A stretch of 64,000 nt of DNA, taken from CAYVQE01 sp964454005 (lineage in GTDB: Bacteria; Myxococcota; B64-G9). Position 1 is the stretch's first letter. Each line of letters opens with the position of its first letter. The notes under the pieces were generated by a model, which was not told the origin of the DNA, did not search any database, and saw only the letters and a program-made list of their open reading frames with translations. The stretch spans positions 51,357-115,356 of the forward strand of contig CAYVQE010000004.1 of NCBI GenBank assembly GCA_964454005.1. The letters run 5' to 3'. A program made the translations under genes and the position numbers. Below are positions 45,963 through 54,984 of the stretch, in pieces.

Positions 45963-48008
45963 CTACTGGCGCTCCATCTCCAGCGACCAGGCGTTGAGCA
46001 CGCCGGTGTCGTACCGGGCCTCGTCGCGGATGATCAGCTTCCAACTGCCGCTGGAGTCGACGTTGTTGAAGTCCTCGACGGTGTAGGTCTTCTGGATGTC
46101 GTCGCTGTCGTTGCCCTCGCGGTTGTGCAGCACGGCCACGCCGGTGCCGTGGTGCAGCTCGACGGTCAGATCGCTGATCCAGGTGTGGCTGATGTCCACG
46201 GTCACCCGCAGCGTCTTGATGGCACCGGAGCCCGGCACCTCGATGCTGCTCTCCATGCCGGCCTCGTCGTCATCCGGGATGTCGGCCCCCGGATCGGCGC
46301 TGAAGATCTCGTCGTCGGTCGGGGCCACGTCGTCGCCGCTGACCACGATCAGCTCGAAGGCGCGGATGGTGCCGGTGTCGCGGGCGGCGTTGTCGGCCAC
46401 GTGCAGCTCCCACTCGCCGGCCGCGCTGCCGGCGAAGCCGGTCACGTCGAAGGTCTTCTCGATGTCATCGGTGCTGCCGCCGGCGTTCTTCTGCAGCTCG
46501 ACCGCGTGGCCGCCGTGCTTCAGCGTCAGGGTCAGGTCACCGATGTAGCTGTGCTCGATGTGGACCGCCACCCGCAGCTTGTCGATCTGGATGTCGTCCG
46601 GCACGTCGACCAAGGCGCTGGCGCCGGCCGGGTCGTCGTCCGGGATGGCCACGCCGGCCTCGCTGGCGTAGGTCCTGGCGTCGATGTCGCCCGACTGGTC
46701 GTCCTCGAGGCTCATGCGCACCAGCATCCGGATCTTGTCCAGGTCGGCGTGCGGGTTGGCGCGCCAGCCGGCCCGCAGCGGCAGCCACAAAAAGTCGGCG
46801 TGGGTGGCCTGGCTGTCGCCGGTGTAGACGCGGTCCGGGAAGGCGTTGACGGATTCGGAGATCCACTCGCCGCCGATGACCGCCCCGTCGGCGTCGGCCT
46901 CGACGATCATGTGGTACTCGTCGGTGCGGATGTAGCGGTCGATCTGCGGCACCATGGGCTCGGTCGAGGCGTGCGACTCGGTGATGTAGTCGACGTCCAT
47001 CAGCACCTCGAAGAAGCGCTCGGCGTCCTCGTTCCAGATGTACTCGCAGCTGTTGCCGTCGGCGTCGCAGTCGGTGTCGATCAGCTTGGCCGCCTCGGCC
47101 TCGTCGAGTTCGATGTGGTTCTTGATCTCGTAGCCCACCACCGGCTGGTTCCACACCTGGTAGGACATGGTGCGGTCCTCGGCGAAGGCCCGCTTGTCGC
47201 GGCCGAGGATGTTGGTCACGATCAGGTACAGCGAGCCGGCGTTGGTGTCGCGGCACTCGGTCTGCTCGATGCGGCCGTACTCGTCGCGCTCGATCTCCTC
47301 GTTCTTGAGGTTGCAGCGCCGGCCCAGAAAGCGCGTCTTGCTCTTGTCGTACATCATCATCAGCAGCGCCTTGATGTCCGAGACCTCGAAGGTGACCCCG
47401 TTGTAGGTCACCGCCCGGGCCGGCTCGGGCTCCAGGATGGCCGCCGGCACCCAGGCGTGGCACAGGCCCCACCAGCCCTCGATCTCGTCCTCGCAGCCCT
47501 CGTCGTCCCACATGTCGCGCTGGCGCTTGTTGCCCTTGTTGTTCGACCAGTATGCAGCCGCCGGGCCGAGTTGCTCGTAGTACTCGGCGTCGAACTCGCT
47601 GCCGCAGTCGGAGAAGGGGATCAGGTTGTCGAAGCCCTCGGGCGGTGTCCAGTCGTTGAAGGCCAGGTCGTACTTCTCGATCGGCGAGTAGGTGTCCTGG
47701 CCCTGCCAGCGGTCGTTGACCGAATCGGCATAGGTCGGCCAGTAGGTGTCCGGCCAGGGCATCTGCTCGGCGCGGCCCGCCAGCGGCAGATCCTCGAAGC
47801 GGTACTCCAGGTCCACGCCGAACAACTGCGGGTCGTTGCGCGCATCCCAGCGGTCGGCCTTGGGGGCCTGCTTGTCGATGCAGTCCTGCCGGATCTTGCC
47901 GTAGGGCAGGTCGGCACAGGTCATCTCGCCGTCACCATCGCCGGCACCACAACTGGCGACCAGCCCGGTCAGGGGCAGGCAAAGCAGCAAGGCGATCATC
48001 TTTCTCAT
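45963..48008 (-). CDS. transglutaminase-elicitor-like lipoprotein with two P-domains
   Basis: A 681-residue lipoprotein (lipobox LVAS-C20). Residues about 120-430 resemble the transglutaminase-elicitor family first known from Phytophthora: GLCHAWVPAAILEPEPA with putative catalytic C183, GVTFEVSDIKALLMMMY, VWNQPVVGY, and an end of GDSQATHADFLWLP. Two C-terminal domains (about 450-560 and 575-681) each read like proprotein-convertase P-domains (HSYIGDLTLTLKHGG; HTWISDLTVELHHG). It probably crosslinks or modifies proteins at the cell surface. The substrate is unknown. I chose the ATG at 48008 (GGAGGGAG upstream). Lipid anchoring is clear; catalysis is inferred. Confidence 0.75.
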   Translation of the reverse strand: MRKMIALLLCLPLTGLVASCGAGDGDGEMTCADLPYGKIRQDCIDKQAPKADRWDARNDPQLFGVDLEYRFEDLPLAGRAEQMPWPDTYWPTYADSVNDRWQGQDTYSPIEKYDLAFNDWTPPEGFDNLIPFSDCGSEFDAEYYEQLGPAAAYWSNNKGNKRQRDMWDDEGCEDEIEGWWGLCHAWVPAAILEPEPARAVTYNGVTFEVSDIKALLMMMYDKSKTRFLGRRCNLKNEEIERDEYGRIEQTECRDTNAGSLYLIVTNILGRDKRAFAEDRTMSYQVWNQPVVGYEIKNHIELDEAEAAKLIDTDCDADGNSCEYIWNEDAERFFEVLMDVDYITESHASTEPMVPQIDRYIRTDEYHMIVEADADGAVIGGEWISESVNAFPDRVYTGDSQATHADFLWLPLRAGWRANPHADLDKIRMLVRMSLEDDQSGDIDARTYASEAGVAIPDDDPAGASALVDVPDDIQIDKLRVAVHIEHSYIGDLTLTLKHGGHAVELQKNAGGSTDDIEKTFDVTGFAGSAAGEWELHVADNAARDTGTIRAFELIVVSGDDVAPTDDEIFSADPGADIPDDDEAGMESSIEVPGSGAIKTLRVTVDISHTWISDLTVELHHGTGVAVLHNREGNDSDDIQKTYTVEDFNNVDSSGSWKLIIRDEARYDTGVLNAWSLEMERQ

Positions 48009-48062
48009 GGGGGACTCCCTCCCGAAAGCGGACAATGGACTGCCGTTTATCGCAAAGGTTGC

Positions 48063-48093
48063 ATTCTAGCGCCGCCCACCGGCGCCCTGTCAA
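48063..48093 (-). promoter_or_regulatory. candidate promoter of the transglutaminase-like gene
   Basis: Minus-strand TTGACA (48088-48093) and TAGAAT (48063-48068). Both hexamers are good, but the 19-bp spacer is long. About 55 bp before the ATG at 48008. The rest of the gap to 48305 shows no gene. Confidence 0.45.
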
Positions 48094-48304
48094 GACTCCT
48101 CCACCAGCTTTGCAAACGCCGGGCCAACCGAACGACGATACAACAGTCCGTAATAAAGCTATTTTTCTACCAACAGTGCCGGCTGGCCGTTTCTCTGGAG
48201 CAACATGCGCCCAAGCGTGCAACGCTCGGGCTACAGGGGGAGCTGTCCGTCCTGGGCCAAGCAGATCGGTTCAGTCCGTCCCGGACTGGCCCAGCTTTGG
48301 TTGC

Positions 48305-48545
48305 TCATGCCCGGATCGGTCGGCGGGGCCGCGGCTGGCGGCGGACGCCCTTCTGGAAGAACAGGTTGTTGGGGATCTGGATCAGGTGGCCGGCGTCGTC
48401 GCGCAGGATGGTGTAGGCGAAGTTGAGAGCCACCGCCGGGCCGGCGATGCCCTCGGCCGGCAGCTCGACCCGATCGCCGATGCGGAAGGGCTTGAACACC
48501 AGCAGCAGCACCGTGCACAGGGCGTTGCTCAGCACGCCGATCGAC
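48305..48545 (-). pseudogene. mechanosensitive channel (MscS) fragment
   Basis: The frame keeps about 79 residues of an MscS-type channel: the end of TM3 (SIGVLSNALCTVLLLVFKPF), the beta-domain entry FRIGDRVEL, and TILRDDAGHLIQIPNNLFFQ. The two preceding membrane helices and most of the C-terminal domain are missing. Residues after QKG are basic and non-homologous, so the right and left ends are both broken. It is probably not functional. Confidence 0.7.
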
Positions 48546-48650
48546 AAGCTGCGCCGCGCCGCCTTCGCCCAGACCCGGCAGTCGGGATCCGGCGGAGGTG
48601 AGCAGGAGACGGACGCGGAGCCGGATGAGTGAGCGCGGTCGGACCAGCCG

Positions 48651-48848
48651 TCAGGCCACGTCCTGCATCTTGTTGGCGAAGTCGCGACCCGAGGTGGGAG
48701 GCGGCAGGGGCTTTCCCTCCTGGAGAACCAGCTCCACCGCCTCCTCAACGATATCGCACAGTTCCTGGAAGACTTCCTTTTCGTCGTCGCCGTGGCAACC
48801 GCCGTAAACCAGCCCGGGCGCGCTGCCGACATAGCACTGGTCCTCGTC
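48651..48848 (-). pseudogene. HicB-like antitoxin fragment
   Basis: About 65 residues of a HicB-type protein remain, reading DEDQCYVGSAPGLVYGGCHG, then EVFQELCDIVEEAVEL and a C-terminal PLPPPTSGRDFANKMQDVA. The first strand of the fold and any ATG are missing; the upstream in-frame sequence is unrelated. No HicA is adjacent. An atypical ATT at 48851 could in principle start it, but truncation is more likely. Confidence 0.65.
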
Positions 48849-49398
48849 AATCGGCCCACTGGCGGCGCAGGGTGGTGGCCACTTCTTCGGGGGTGACCAC
48901 CATCAGCTCTTCGCCCAGCAGGCGCTGGACGAAGTAGCCGTCGGAGCGGTAGCCGGGGTAGACGTTTGGCGCGCGATCAGGCGCAGCAGCACCGGGCAGG
49001 CCGGCTCGGCGGCGTCCAGCGCGTCTGCGACCAGGCTGAAGTTGAAGGTGGAAAAGCCCAGCGCGGCGTAGCCGGCCAGCGCCCGCGACAGGCCGTCGGC
49101 CAGCCCGGCCAGCGCCGCCTCGTCCAGCGCGTCCAGCCCGCCGCAGCCCGGCAGCAGCGCCAGCACCTCGTTGGTGCCGGCCGGGGCGAAGGGCGTCAGC
49201 CAGCGGCTGGGCCCGCTGGCGCCGATCCAGCGCTCGCCGCGGGCGCGCTCCTCGGCGAGCAGGGCGCTGAAATAGTCCTCCCCGTGCGCGGCGCGGTAGG
49301 CGCGGCAGGCGGCCACCAGCCGCTCGACCGCGCTGGCCGGATCGACGCCGCCCAGCACCTGCAGGTGGGGGTGGAAGACCGAGGCGCCGGCGACCGGC
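48847..49398 (-). pseudogene. galactose-1-phosphate uridylyltransferase-like fragment with frameshift
   Basis: The reading starts at GASVFHPHLQV, the HPH-Q active-site motif of GalT/HIT-type nucleotidyltransferases. It continues through YFSALLAEERARGERWIG and SLVADALD. The expected next block, NVYPGYRSDGYFVQRLLGEE, is in a different frame from about 48970, as if one C were missing in CGCCAAAC. The N-terminal half is absent; the fragment abuts the uppP stop. Broken at both levels, so a remnant. Confidence 0.65.
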
Positions 49399-49401
49399 CG
49401 C

Positions 49402-50226
49402 TCAGGCCGGCAGCACGTCGCCGAGCAGCAGCCCGACGATCAGGGCCCCGAGCGCCACCCGGTAGACGATGAACACCAGGGTCGACCGCCGCTGCAGATA
49501 GCGCAACAGGAAAGCGATGGCCGCATAGCCCGACAGCGCGGCCATGGCCGTGCCCAGCCCCACCGCCAGCCAGGGCACCCCGCTCGGGCTGGACTCGGCC
49601 AGCGACCACAGCTCGTACAAGCCGCTGGCCGCGATGGCCGGAACCCCCAACAGAAAGGAAAAACGCGCCGCCGCGGTGCGCTCCAGCCCGACCAGCAGCC
49701 CGGCGGTGATGGTGACGCCCGAGCGCGAGGCGCCCGGGATCAGGGCCAGGGCCTGGGCCAGCCCGATCAGCAGCCCGCCGGCCCAGCCGAGCTGCTCCAT
49801 GCGCTTGTGGCGCCGGCCCCGCCACTCGGCTGCGGCCAGCACCAGCGCCAGCGCCACCAGGGCCGCGGCCACCACCCACAGCGAGCGCAGCCGGGTCTCG
49901 ATGGCGTGCTGGAAGACCAGCCCGAACACGCCCACCGGCACCGTGCCCAGCAGGATGATCCAGGCCAGCCGGGCCTGCGGCTCGGCAAAGGGCCGGCCCC
50001 GGCGCAGCCCACCGCAGAAGGCCGCGGCCAGGGACCACAGGTCGCGGTAGAAATAGACCACCACCGCCAGCAGGGTGCCCAGCTGCACCACCGCCGAGTA
50101 GGCCGCACCCGGGTCGGACCAGCCCAGCAAGGCCGGCACGACCCGCAGGTGGGCCGTCGAGGAGATGGGCAGGTACTCGGTCAGGCCCTGGACCAGACCG
50201 AGTACGATGCTCTGGCCGGGCTCCAT
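49402..50226 (-). CDS. uppP: undecaprenyl-diphosphatase
   Basis: UppP (BacA) removes one phosphate from undecaprenyl diphosphate to recycle the cell-wall lipid carrier. It is a 274-residue polytopic membrane protein with both family blocks: GLTEYLPISSTAHL (14-27) and PGASRSGVTITAGLL around the mid-protein, which supply the Glu, Ser, His and Arg active-site residues. It follows ahcY by 10 bp and is probably part of the metK-ahcY-uppP transcript. Confidence 0.95.
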   Translation of the reverse strand: MEPGQSIVLGLVQGLTEYLPISSTAHLRVVPALLGWSDPGAAYSAVVQLGTLLAVVVYFYRDLWSLAAAFCGGLRRGRPFAEPQARLAWIILLGTVPVGVFGLVFQHAIETRLRSLWVVAAALVALALVLAAAEWRGRRHKRMEQLGWAGGLLIGLAQALALIPGASRSGVTITAGLLVGLERTAAARFSFLLGVPAIAASGLYELWSLAESSPSGVPWLAVGLGTAMAALSGYAAIAFLLRYLQRRSTLVFIVYRVALGALIVGLLLGDVLPA

Positions 50227-50236
50227 CGCCCCCCGC

Positions 50237-51490
50237 TCAGGTGCCGGTCTTCCAAGAGGTCAGGTACACGCGCTGCTCGGCGGTCAGTTTGTCGATGCGG
50301 ATGCCCTCGCCCTTGAGCTTGAGCGCGGCGATGTTGCGGTCGATCTTCTCCGGCAGGCCGTAGACCTGGCGGTCGAGCTTGCGGCTGTGCTTGACCAGGT
50401 ACTCGGCGGCCAGCGACTGGCCGGCGAAGCTCATGTCCATCACGCCCGAGGGATGGCCCTCGGCCGCGGCCAGGTTGACCAGCCGGCCGTCGGCCAGCAC
50501 GTGAACCTTGCGCCCGCCCTTGAGGGTGTACTCGTCGACGAAGGGTCGCACGTTGCGCTTCTTGCTGGCCAGCTTCCTGAGCGCACCCAGGTCCAGCTCG
50601 ACGTCGAAGTGTCCGGCGTTGCAGATGACGGCGCCGTCCTTCATACGCTCGAAGTGCTCCTTGCGCAGCACGTGCATGTCGCCGGTCAGGGTGCAGAAGA
50701 AGTCGCCGATGCGCGCCGCCTGGGCCATGGGCATGACCTGGAAACCGTCCATGTGGGCCTCCAGGGCGCGGGTCGGATCCACCTCGCAGACCACCACCCG
50801 GGCGCCCTGGCCGCGGGCCCGCATGGCCACACCGCGGCCGCACCAGCCGTAGCCGGCGACCACGAACACGCTGCCGGCCAGCAGCCGGTTGGTGGCGCGC
50901 AGGATGCCGTCGATGGTCGACTGGCCGGTGCCGTAGCGGTTGTCGAACAGGTGCTTGGTCAGCGCGTCGTTGACCGCCACCACCGGGAACAGCAGCACGC
51001 CGTCGGCGGCCATGGCCCGCAGCCGGATGACGCCGGTGGTGGTCTCCTCGGTCGAGCCGAACATGCCGTCGGCCAGGTTCTGGCGCTTCTTGTGCACGGT
51101 CGAGACCAGGTCGGCCCCGTCGTCCATGGTCACCTGCGGCTTGGTGTCCAGCACGGCGTTGATGTGCTGGTAGTAGACCTTGTTGTTCTCGTTGTTGATG
51201 GCGAAGGTGGGGATGCCCAGCTTGACCAGGGCGGCGGCCACCTCGTCCTGGGTCGACAGCGGATTGGAGGCGCACAGGCTGACCTTGGCACCGCCGGCCT
51301 TGAGCACCTGCATCAGGTTGCCGGTCTCCGAGGTGACGTGCAGACAGGCGGCCAGAGTCACGCCCTTGAGCGGCTTTTCCTTGATGAAGCGCTTCTTGAT
51401 CAGGCTCAGCACCGGCATCTCGCGGGCGGCCCACTCCATGAGCTTGATGCCGGCGGGGGCCAGCTTCATGTCCTTGACGTCGTGGTTCAT
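50237..51490 (-). CDS. ahcY: adenosylhomocysteinase
   Basis: AhcY hydrolyses S-adenosylhomocysteine to adenosine and homocysteine with bound NAD, relieving product inhibition of methyltransferases. The 417-residue protein has LKGVTLAACLHVTSETGNL and the NAD motif GYGWCGRG (213-220), then CNAGHFDVELD. It lacks the ~40-residue insertion and the C-terminal KPxxYRY tail of the longer bacterial and animal enzymes, ending at YLTSWKTGT like the short Thermotoga/archaeal type. Downstream of metK, which makes the methyl donor. Confidence 0.96.
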   Translation of the reverse strand: MNHDVKDMKLAPAGIKLMEWAAREMPVLSLIKKRFIKEKPLKGVTLAACLHVTSETGNLMQVLKAGGAKVSLCASNPLSTQDEVAAALVKLGIPTFAINNENNKVYYQHINAVLDTKPQVTMDDGADLVSTVHKKRQNLADGMFGSTEETTTGVIRLRAMAADGVLLFPVVAVNDALTKHLFDNRYGTGQSTIDGILRATNRLLAGSVFVVAGYGWCGRGVAMRARGQGARVVVCEVDPTRALEAHMDGFQVMPMAQAARIGDFFCTLTGDMHVLRKEHFERMKDGAVICNAGHFDVELDLGALRKLASKKRNVRPFVDEYTLKGGRKVHVLADGRLVNLAAAEGHPSGVMDMSFAGQSLAAEYLVKHSRKLDRQVYGLPEKIDRNIAALKLKGEGIRIDKLTAEQRVYLTSWKTGT

Positions 51491-51583
51491 CGAGTCGTTC
51501 TCCTCCTGTGGCTACGTGAATGGGACGGCCGGCCGGGCGCGCTTCCGCGCGCGCTCAGCGGCCGCTGGCGAGTCGGGCGCGGG

Positions 51584-52753
51584 TCACAGTCCGGCCGCCT
51601 GGCGCAGGGCGTCGACCCGGTCGAGCTGCTCCCAGGTGAACTCCGGCTCCGAGCGGCCGAAGTGGCCACCCACCGCGGTCTTGCGGTAGATGGGCCGCAG
51701 CAGGTCGAGCCCCTGGATGATATCGGCCGGCTTGGTCGGGAAGACCTCGCGCACCAGCGCGGCGATCTTGTCGTCCGGCAGCTTGCCGGTGCCGAAGGTG
51801 GTCACCATCAGCGACACCGGCTCGGCCACGCCGATGGCGTAGGCCAGCTGCACCTCGGCCTGCTCGGCCAGCCCGGCGCCGACCACGTTCTTGGCCATGT
51901 AGCGCGCGGCGTAGGCACCGGAGCGGTCGACCTTGGACGGGTCCTTGCCCGAGAAGGCGCCGCCGCCGTGGCGCGACCAGCCGCCGTAGGTGTCGACGAT
52001 CAGCTTGCGGCCGGTCAGGCCGCAGTCGCCGAAAGGCCCGCCGATGACGAAACGACCGGTGGGGTTGATGTGGTAGACGGTGTTGGCGGTCAGCAGCCCG
52101 GCCGGGATCATGGGCTTGATGACCGACTCCATCACGCCTTCCCGGATCTGCTCGTAGCTGGCCTCCGGCCTGTGCTGGGTCGATACGACCACCGCGGTCA
52201 CCTCGGCCGGCTTGCCGTCGGCGTAGCGGATGCTGACCTGCGACTTGCCGTCGGGACGCAAAAAGTCCAGTTCGCCGTCGCGGCGCGCCTGGGTCAGCTG
52301 CCGGGTCAGCCGCTGGGCGTAGAAGATCGGCGAGGGCATCAGCTCCTCGGTCTCGTCGGTGGCGAAGCCGAACATCATGCCCTGGTCGCCGGCGCCCTGC
52401 TCCTCGTGCAGGCCCTCACCCGCGGACACGCCCTGGGAGATGTCGGGCGACTGGGGCTCGATGGCGCTGAGCACCGAGCAGGTCTCCCAGTCGAAGCCCA
52501 TGGCCGAGTTGAGGTAACCCACGTCCTTGATCACATTCCGGACCACCTCGGGCAGCGGAGCGTAGGCCTGGGTGGTGATCTCGCCGGCGATGATGACCAT
52601 GCCGGTCTTGACCAGTGTCTCGCAGGCCACCCGGCTGGCCGGATCCTCGGCCAGCAGCGTGTCGAGCACCGCGTCCGAGATCTGATCGGCCATCTTGTCG
52701 GGGTGGCCGCCGCTGACCGATTCCGATGTAAAAATGAAGTTCTTCCCGCTCAT
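51584..52753 (-). CDS. metK: S-adenosylmethionine synthetase
   Basis: MetK makes S-adenosylmethionine from ATP and methionine. The 389-residue protein has SESVSGGHPDKMADQISDAV (10-29), GAGDQGMMFGFATDE and GGGAFSGKDPSKVDRSGAYA, the complete active-site set. I chose the ATG at 52753 with GGAGG upstream. I see no SAM riboswitch in the short leader; a promoter (TTGACT-18-TTATCC) lies at 52795-52824. Followed by ahcY on the same strand. Confidence 0.97.
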   Translation of the reverse strand: MSGKNFIFTSESVSGGHPDKMADQISDAVLDTLLAEDPASRVACETLVKTGMVIIAGEITTQAYAPLPEVVRNVIKDVGYLNSAMGFDWETCSVLSAIEPQSPDISQGVSAGEGLHEEQGAGDQGMMFGFATDETEELMPSPIFYAQRLTRQLTQARRDGELDFLRPDGKSQVSIRYADGKPAEVTAVVVSTQHRPEASYEQIREGVMESVIKPMIPAGLLTANTVYHINPTGRFVIGGPFGDCGLTGRKLIVDTYGGWSRHGGGAFSGKDPSKVDRSGAYAARYMAKNVVGAGLAEQAEVQLAYAIGVAEPVSLMVTTFGTGKLPDDKIAALVREVFPTKPADIIQGLDLLRPIYRKTAVGGHFGRSEPEFTWEQLDRVDALRQAAGL

Positions 52754-52794
52754 ACCGCCTCCATGCGCTGATTTCCCGCCCCCAATGTCGGCTC

Positions 52795-52824
52795 GGATAA
52801 TGGCACGTTGCCGCCGAAAGTCAA
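52795..52824 (-). promoter_or_regulatory. candidate metK promoter
   Basis: Minus-strand TTGACT (52819-52824), an 18-bp spacer and TTATCC (52795-52800), about 41 bp before the metK ATG. Shifting by one base gives a 17-bp spacer with ATTATC. Confidence 0.42.
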
Positions 52825-52860
52825 GCCCGGCCGCTCGGACCGGGATCTCCCCCCCCCTTC

Positions 52861-52914
52861 GGAGCGTGTCGAAAAACGGGCCTACGGTAGGAATGCCGGT
52901 CTGCGACACGCTCC
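52861..52914. repeat. 11-bp-arm inverted repeat after ptsI
   Basis: The arms GGAGCGTGTCG (52861-52871) and its complement (52904-52914) enclose 32 bp. The right arm runs into the ptsI stop codon. A run of five T on the minus strand lies inside the loop, not after the stem, so it is not a standard intrinsic terminator. A nine-C run adjoins it. It may be a dispersed palindromic element or a long-loop terminator. Confidence 0.55.
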
Positions 52915-54701
52915 TAGAGTCCGCCGAGCAGGTCGCCGGGGCCTTCGCTGGTGAAGAAGTCGGGGAAGCGCTCGGCCATCCAACTGCGCACCTCGCGGCG
53001 CACCGTCTCCGAGTCGTCCAGCTCCATCACCCGTCGGGTCAGTTGGCGGGCCTCTTCCAGGCTGGAGTGGCGCACCAGGTGGCGGGCGTAGGGCAGCGCC
53101 AGCGGGTTCATCGAGATCTCGTCCAGGCCCAGGCCCAGCATGATGTGGATGTACTCCGGGTTGCCGGCCATCTCGCCGCACATGGCCACGTGCACGCCGT
53201 GGCGGTGGGCGTCTGCGACCACCTGCCGCAGCAGCCGCAGCACGGCCACGTGCAGCGGGTTGTACAGGTAGGCCACCCGGTTGTTCTGCCGGTCGGCGGC
53301 CATCAGGTACTGGATCAGATCGTTGGTGCCGATGGAGAAGAAATCGACCATGGTGGCGAACTGGGCCGACAGGAAGGCGGCCGAGGGCACCTCGACCATC
53401 ATGCCCACCTCGATGTCCTCGGCGAAGGCCCGGCCCTTGGCCCGCAGCTGGTCGCGGGCCTGGTCCAGCAGCTCCAGCGCCTGGCGCAGCTCGCCCTGGC
53501 AGGAGATCATCGGAAACAGCAGCCGCAGCCGGCCGGCGGTCGAGGCGCGCAGCAGCGCCCGCAGCTGGGTCAGAAACAAGTTGCGGTGCTGCAGGCAGAG
53601 CCGGATCGAACGCATGCCCAGCGCCGGGTTGGGCTCGCGCGGCATGGGGAACAGATCGTGGTTCTTGTCGCCGCCCAAGTCCATGGTGCGGATGGTGGCC
53701 GGCCGGGGAGCCAGCTCGCGCAGCACCTGCTCGTAGCGCCGCCGCTGGTAGTCCTCGGTGGGCGCCCGGCGGCCCATGAACAGAAACTCGGTGCGGAACA
53801 GCCCGATCGAATCGGCCCCGTAGCGCTGGGCCGCGGCCACGTCCTCGACCATCTCGATGTTGGCCGCCAGGTGCATGCGGTGGCCGTCGGTGGTCTCGGC
53901 CGGCTGGGCCCGCTCGCTGGCCAGGGCCTTGGCCCGCGAGCGCAGCCCCTGCGAGCGCGCCAGGGCCTCGCGCACCTTCTGCTCGCTCGGGTTCACGGTG
54001 ACCCGGCCGCGGTAGCCGTCGACGATGATCCGATCGCCGGTGTCCACTTTGGTCAGGATGCCCTTGACCCCGACCACCGCCGGCAGCTCCATGGCCCGGG
54101 CCACGATGGCCGAGTGCGAGGTCTTGGTGCCCATCTCGACCACGAAACCGCCGATGTCCTCGCGGCCCAAGGCCGCGGTGTCGGCCGGCGACAAGCTGCG
54201 GGCCACCACCACCGCCCGCTCGTGCGGCGGCGGGCTGAGCTCGGGCTCCTGTCCCAGCAGGTTGCGCAGCACCCGATCGCCGACGAACTCGACGTCCGAG
54301 CGGCGCTCGCGGAAGTAGTCGTCCTCGACCGAGTCGAACACCTGGCGGATGCGGGCCACCACCCGCTGCAGGGCCCACTCGGCGTTGATGGCTTCCTCGG
54401 CGATCAGCCGGACGGTGTCGTCGAGCAGGGCCTCGTCGCGCATCATCAGCAGATGGGCCTCGATGATGCCCACCGGCTCGTTGCGCTCCCCCCTGGTCAG
54501 CCGGTCGCGCAGCTTCTCGAGCTGGGCGACGCTGCGCTCGACTGCGCGGCGGAACCGCTGCTGCTCGGCCTCGATCCGGCCCTCGTCCAAGTGCCGCTTG
54601 GGGATGCGCACCCGGCGGCGATCGACCAGGTAGACCAGCCCGACGTGGATGCCGGGCGAGGCGGCGATGCCGGTGTAGGTTCTGGCCCGTCGGCGCGGCA
54701 T
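52914..54701 (-). CDS. ptsI: phosphoenolpyruvate-protein phosphotransferase (enzyme I)
   Basis: Enzyme I takes phosphate from PEP onto a His and passes it to HPr. The protein has the HPr-binding N-domain, the swivelling phosphohistidine motif GTKTSHSAIVARAMELP, and the PEP-binding barrel with DSIGLFRTEFLFM and CGEMAGNPEYI. I chose the ATG at 54701 (GAGG 8 nt upstream); an in-frame ATG at 54719 is also possible. It overlaps or abuts ptsH. No sugar permease is in the window, so it likely serves a regulatory PTS. Confidence 0.95.
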   Translation of the reverse strand: MPRRRARTYTGIAASPGIHVGLVYLVDRRRVRIPKRHLDEGRIEAEQQRFRRAVERSVAQLEKLRDRLTRGERNEPVGIIEAHLLMMRDEALLDDTVRLIAEEAINAEWALQRVVARIRQVFDSVEDDYFRERRSDVEFVGDRVLRNLLGQEPELSPPPHERAVVVARSLSPADTAALGREDIGGFVVEMGTKTSHSAIVARAMELPAVVGVKGILTKVDTGDRIIVDGYRGRVTVNPSEQKVREALARSQGLRSRAKALASERAQPAETTDGHRMHLAANIEMVEDVAAAQRYGADSIGLFRTEFLFMGRRAPTEDYQRRRYEQVLRELAPRPATIRTMDLGGDKNHDLFPMPREPNPALGMRSIRLCLQHRNLFLTQLRALLRASTAGRLRLLFPMISCQGELRQALELLDQARDQLRAKGRAFAEDIEVGMMVEVPSAAFLSAQFATMVDFFSIGTNDLIQYLMAADRQNNRVAYLYNPLHVAVLRLLRQVVADAHRHGVHVAMCGEMAGNPEYIHIMLGLGLDEISMNPLALPYARHLVRHSSLEEARQLTRRVMELDDSETVRREVRSWMAERFPDFFTSEGPGDLLGGL

Positions 54702-54711
54702 GGGATCGGCC

Positions 54712-54984
54712 TCAGTCATCTTCCCCGAACAGATCCGCGATCAGCGTCCCGATGGCCCCCAGCGCCGCTTCGGATTCGGCTCCGTCGGCCACCACCTCGA
54801 TCTGCTGGCCCTTGGCGGCGGCCAGCTGCAGCACCCCCATGATGCTCTTGCCGTTGACCTCGAGGCCGTCCTTGCGGATCACCACCTCGCAGTCGAAGCG
54901 GTTGGCCGTCTGAACGAAGGCGGTCGCGGCCCGGGCGTGCATGCCCAGCTTGTTCTTGATCTGGAAGGTGCGCGACTGGCTCAA
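54712..54984 (-). CDS. ptsH: phosphocarrier protein HPr
   Basis: HPr shuttles phosphate from enzyme I to EIIA proteins. The 90-residue protein has the catalytic His16 in GMHARAA and Ser47 in NGKSIMGVL, the site phosphorylated by HprK, whose gene lies just upstream at 56403. It starts within the EIIA stop (ATGA) and runs into ptsI. Confidence 0.96.
   Translation of the reverse strand: MSQSRTFQIKNKLGMHARAATAFVQTANRFDCEVVIRKDGLEVNGKSIMGVLQLAAAKGQQIEVVADGAESEAALGAIGTLIADLFGEDD

Noticed and set aside
52754..52913. SAM riboswitch upstream of metK
   Set aside because: The leader is only about 35 nt and shows none of the conserved SAM-riboswitch helices or loops that I can identify.
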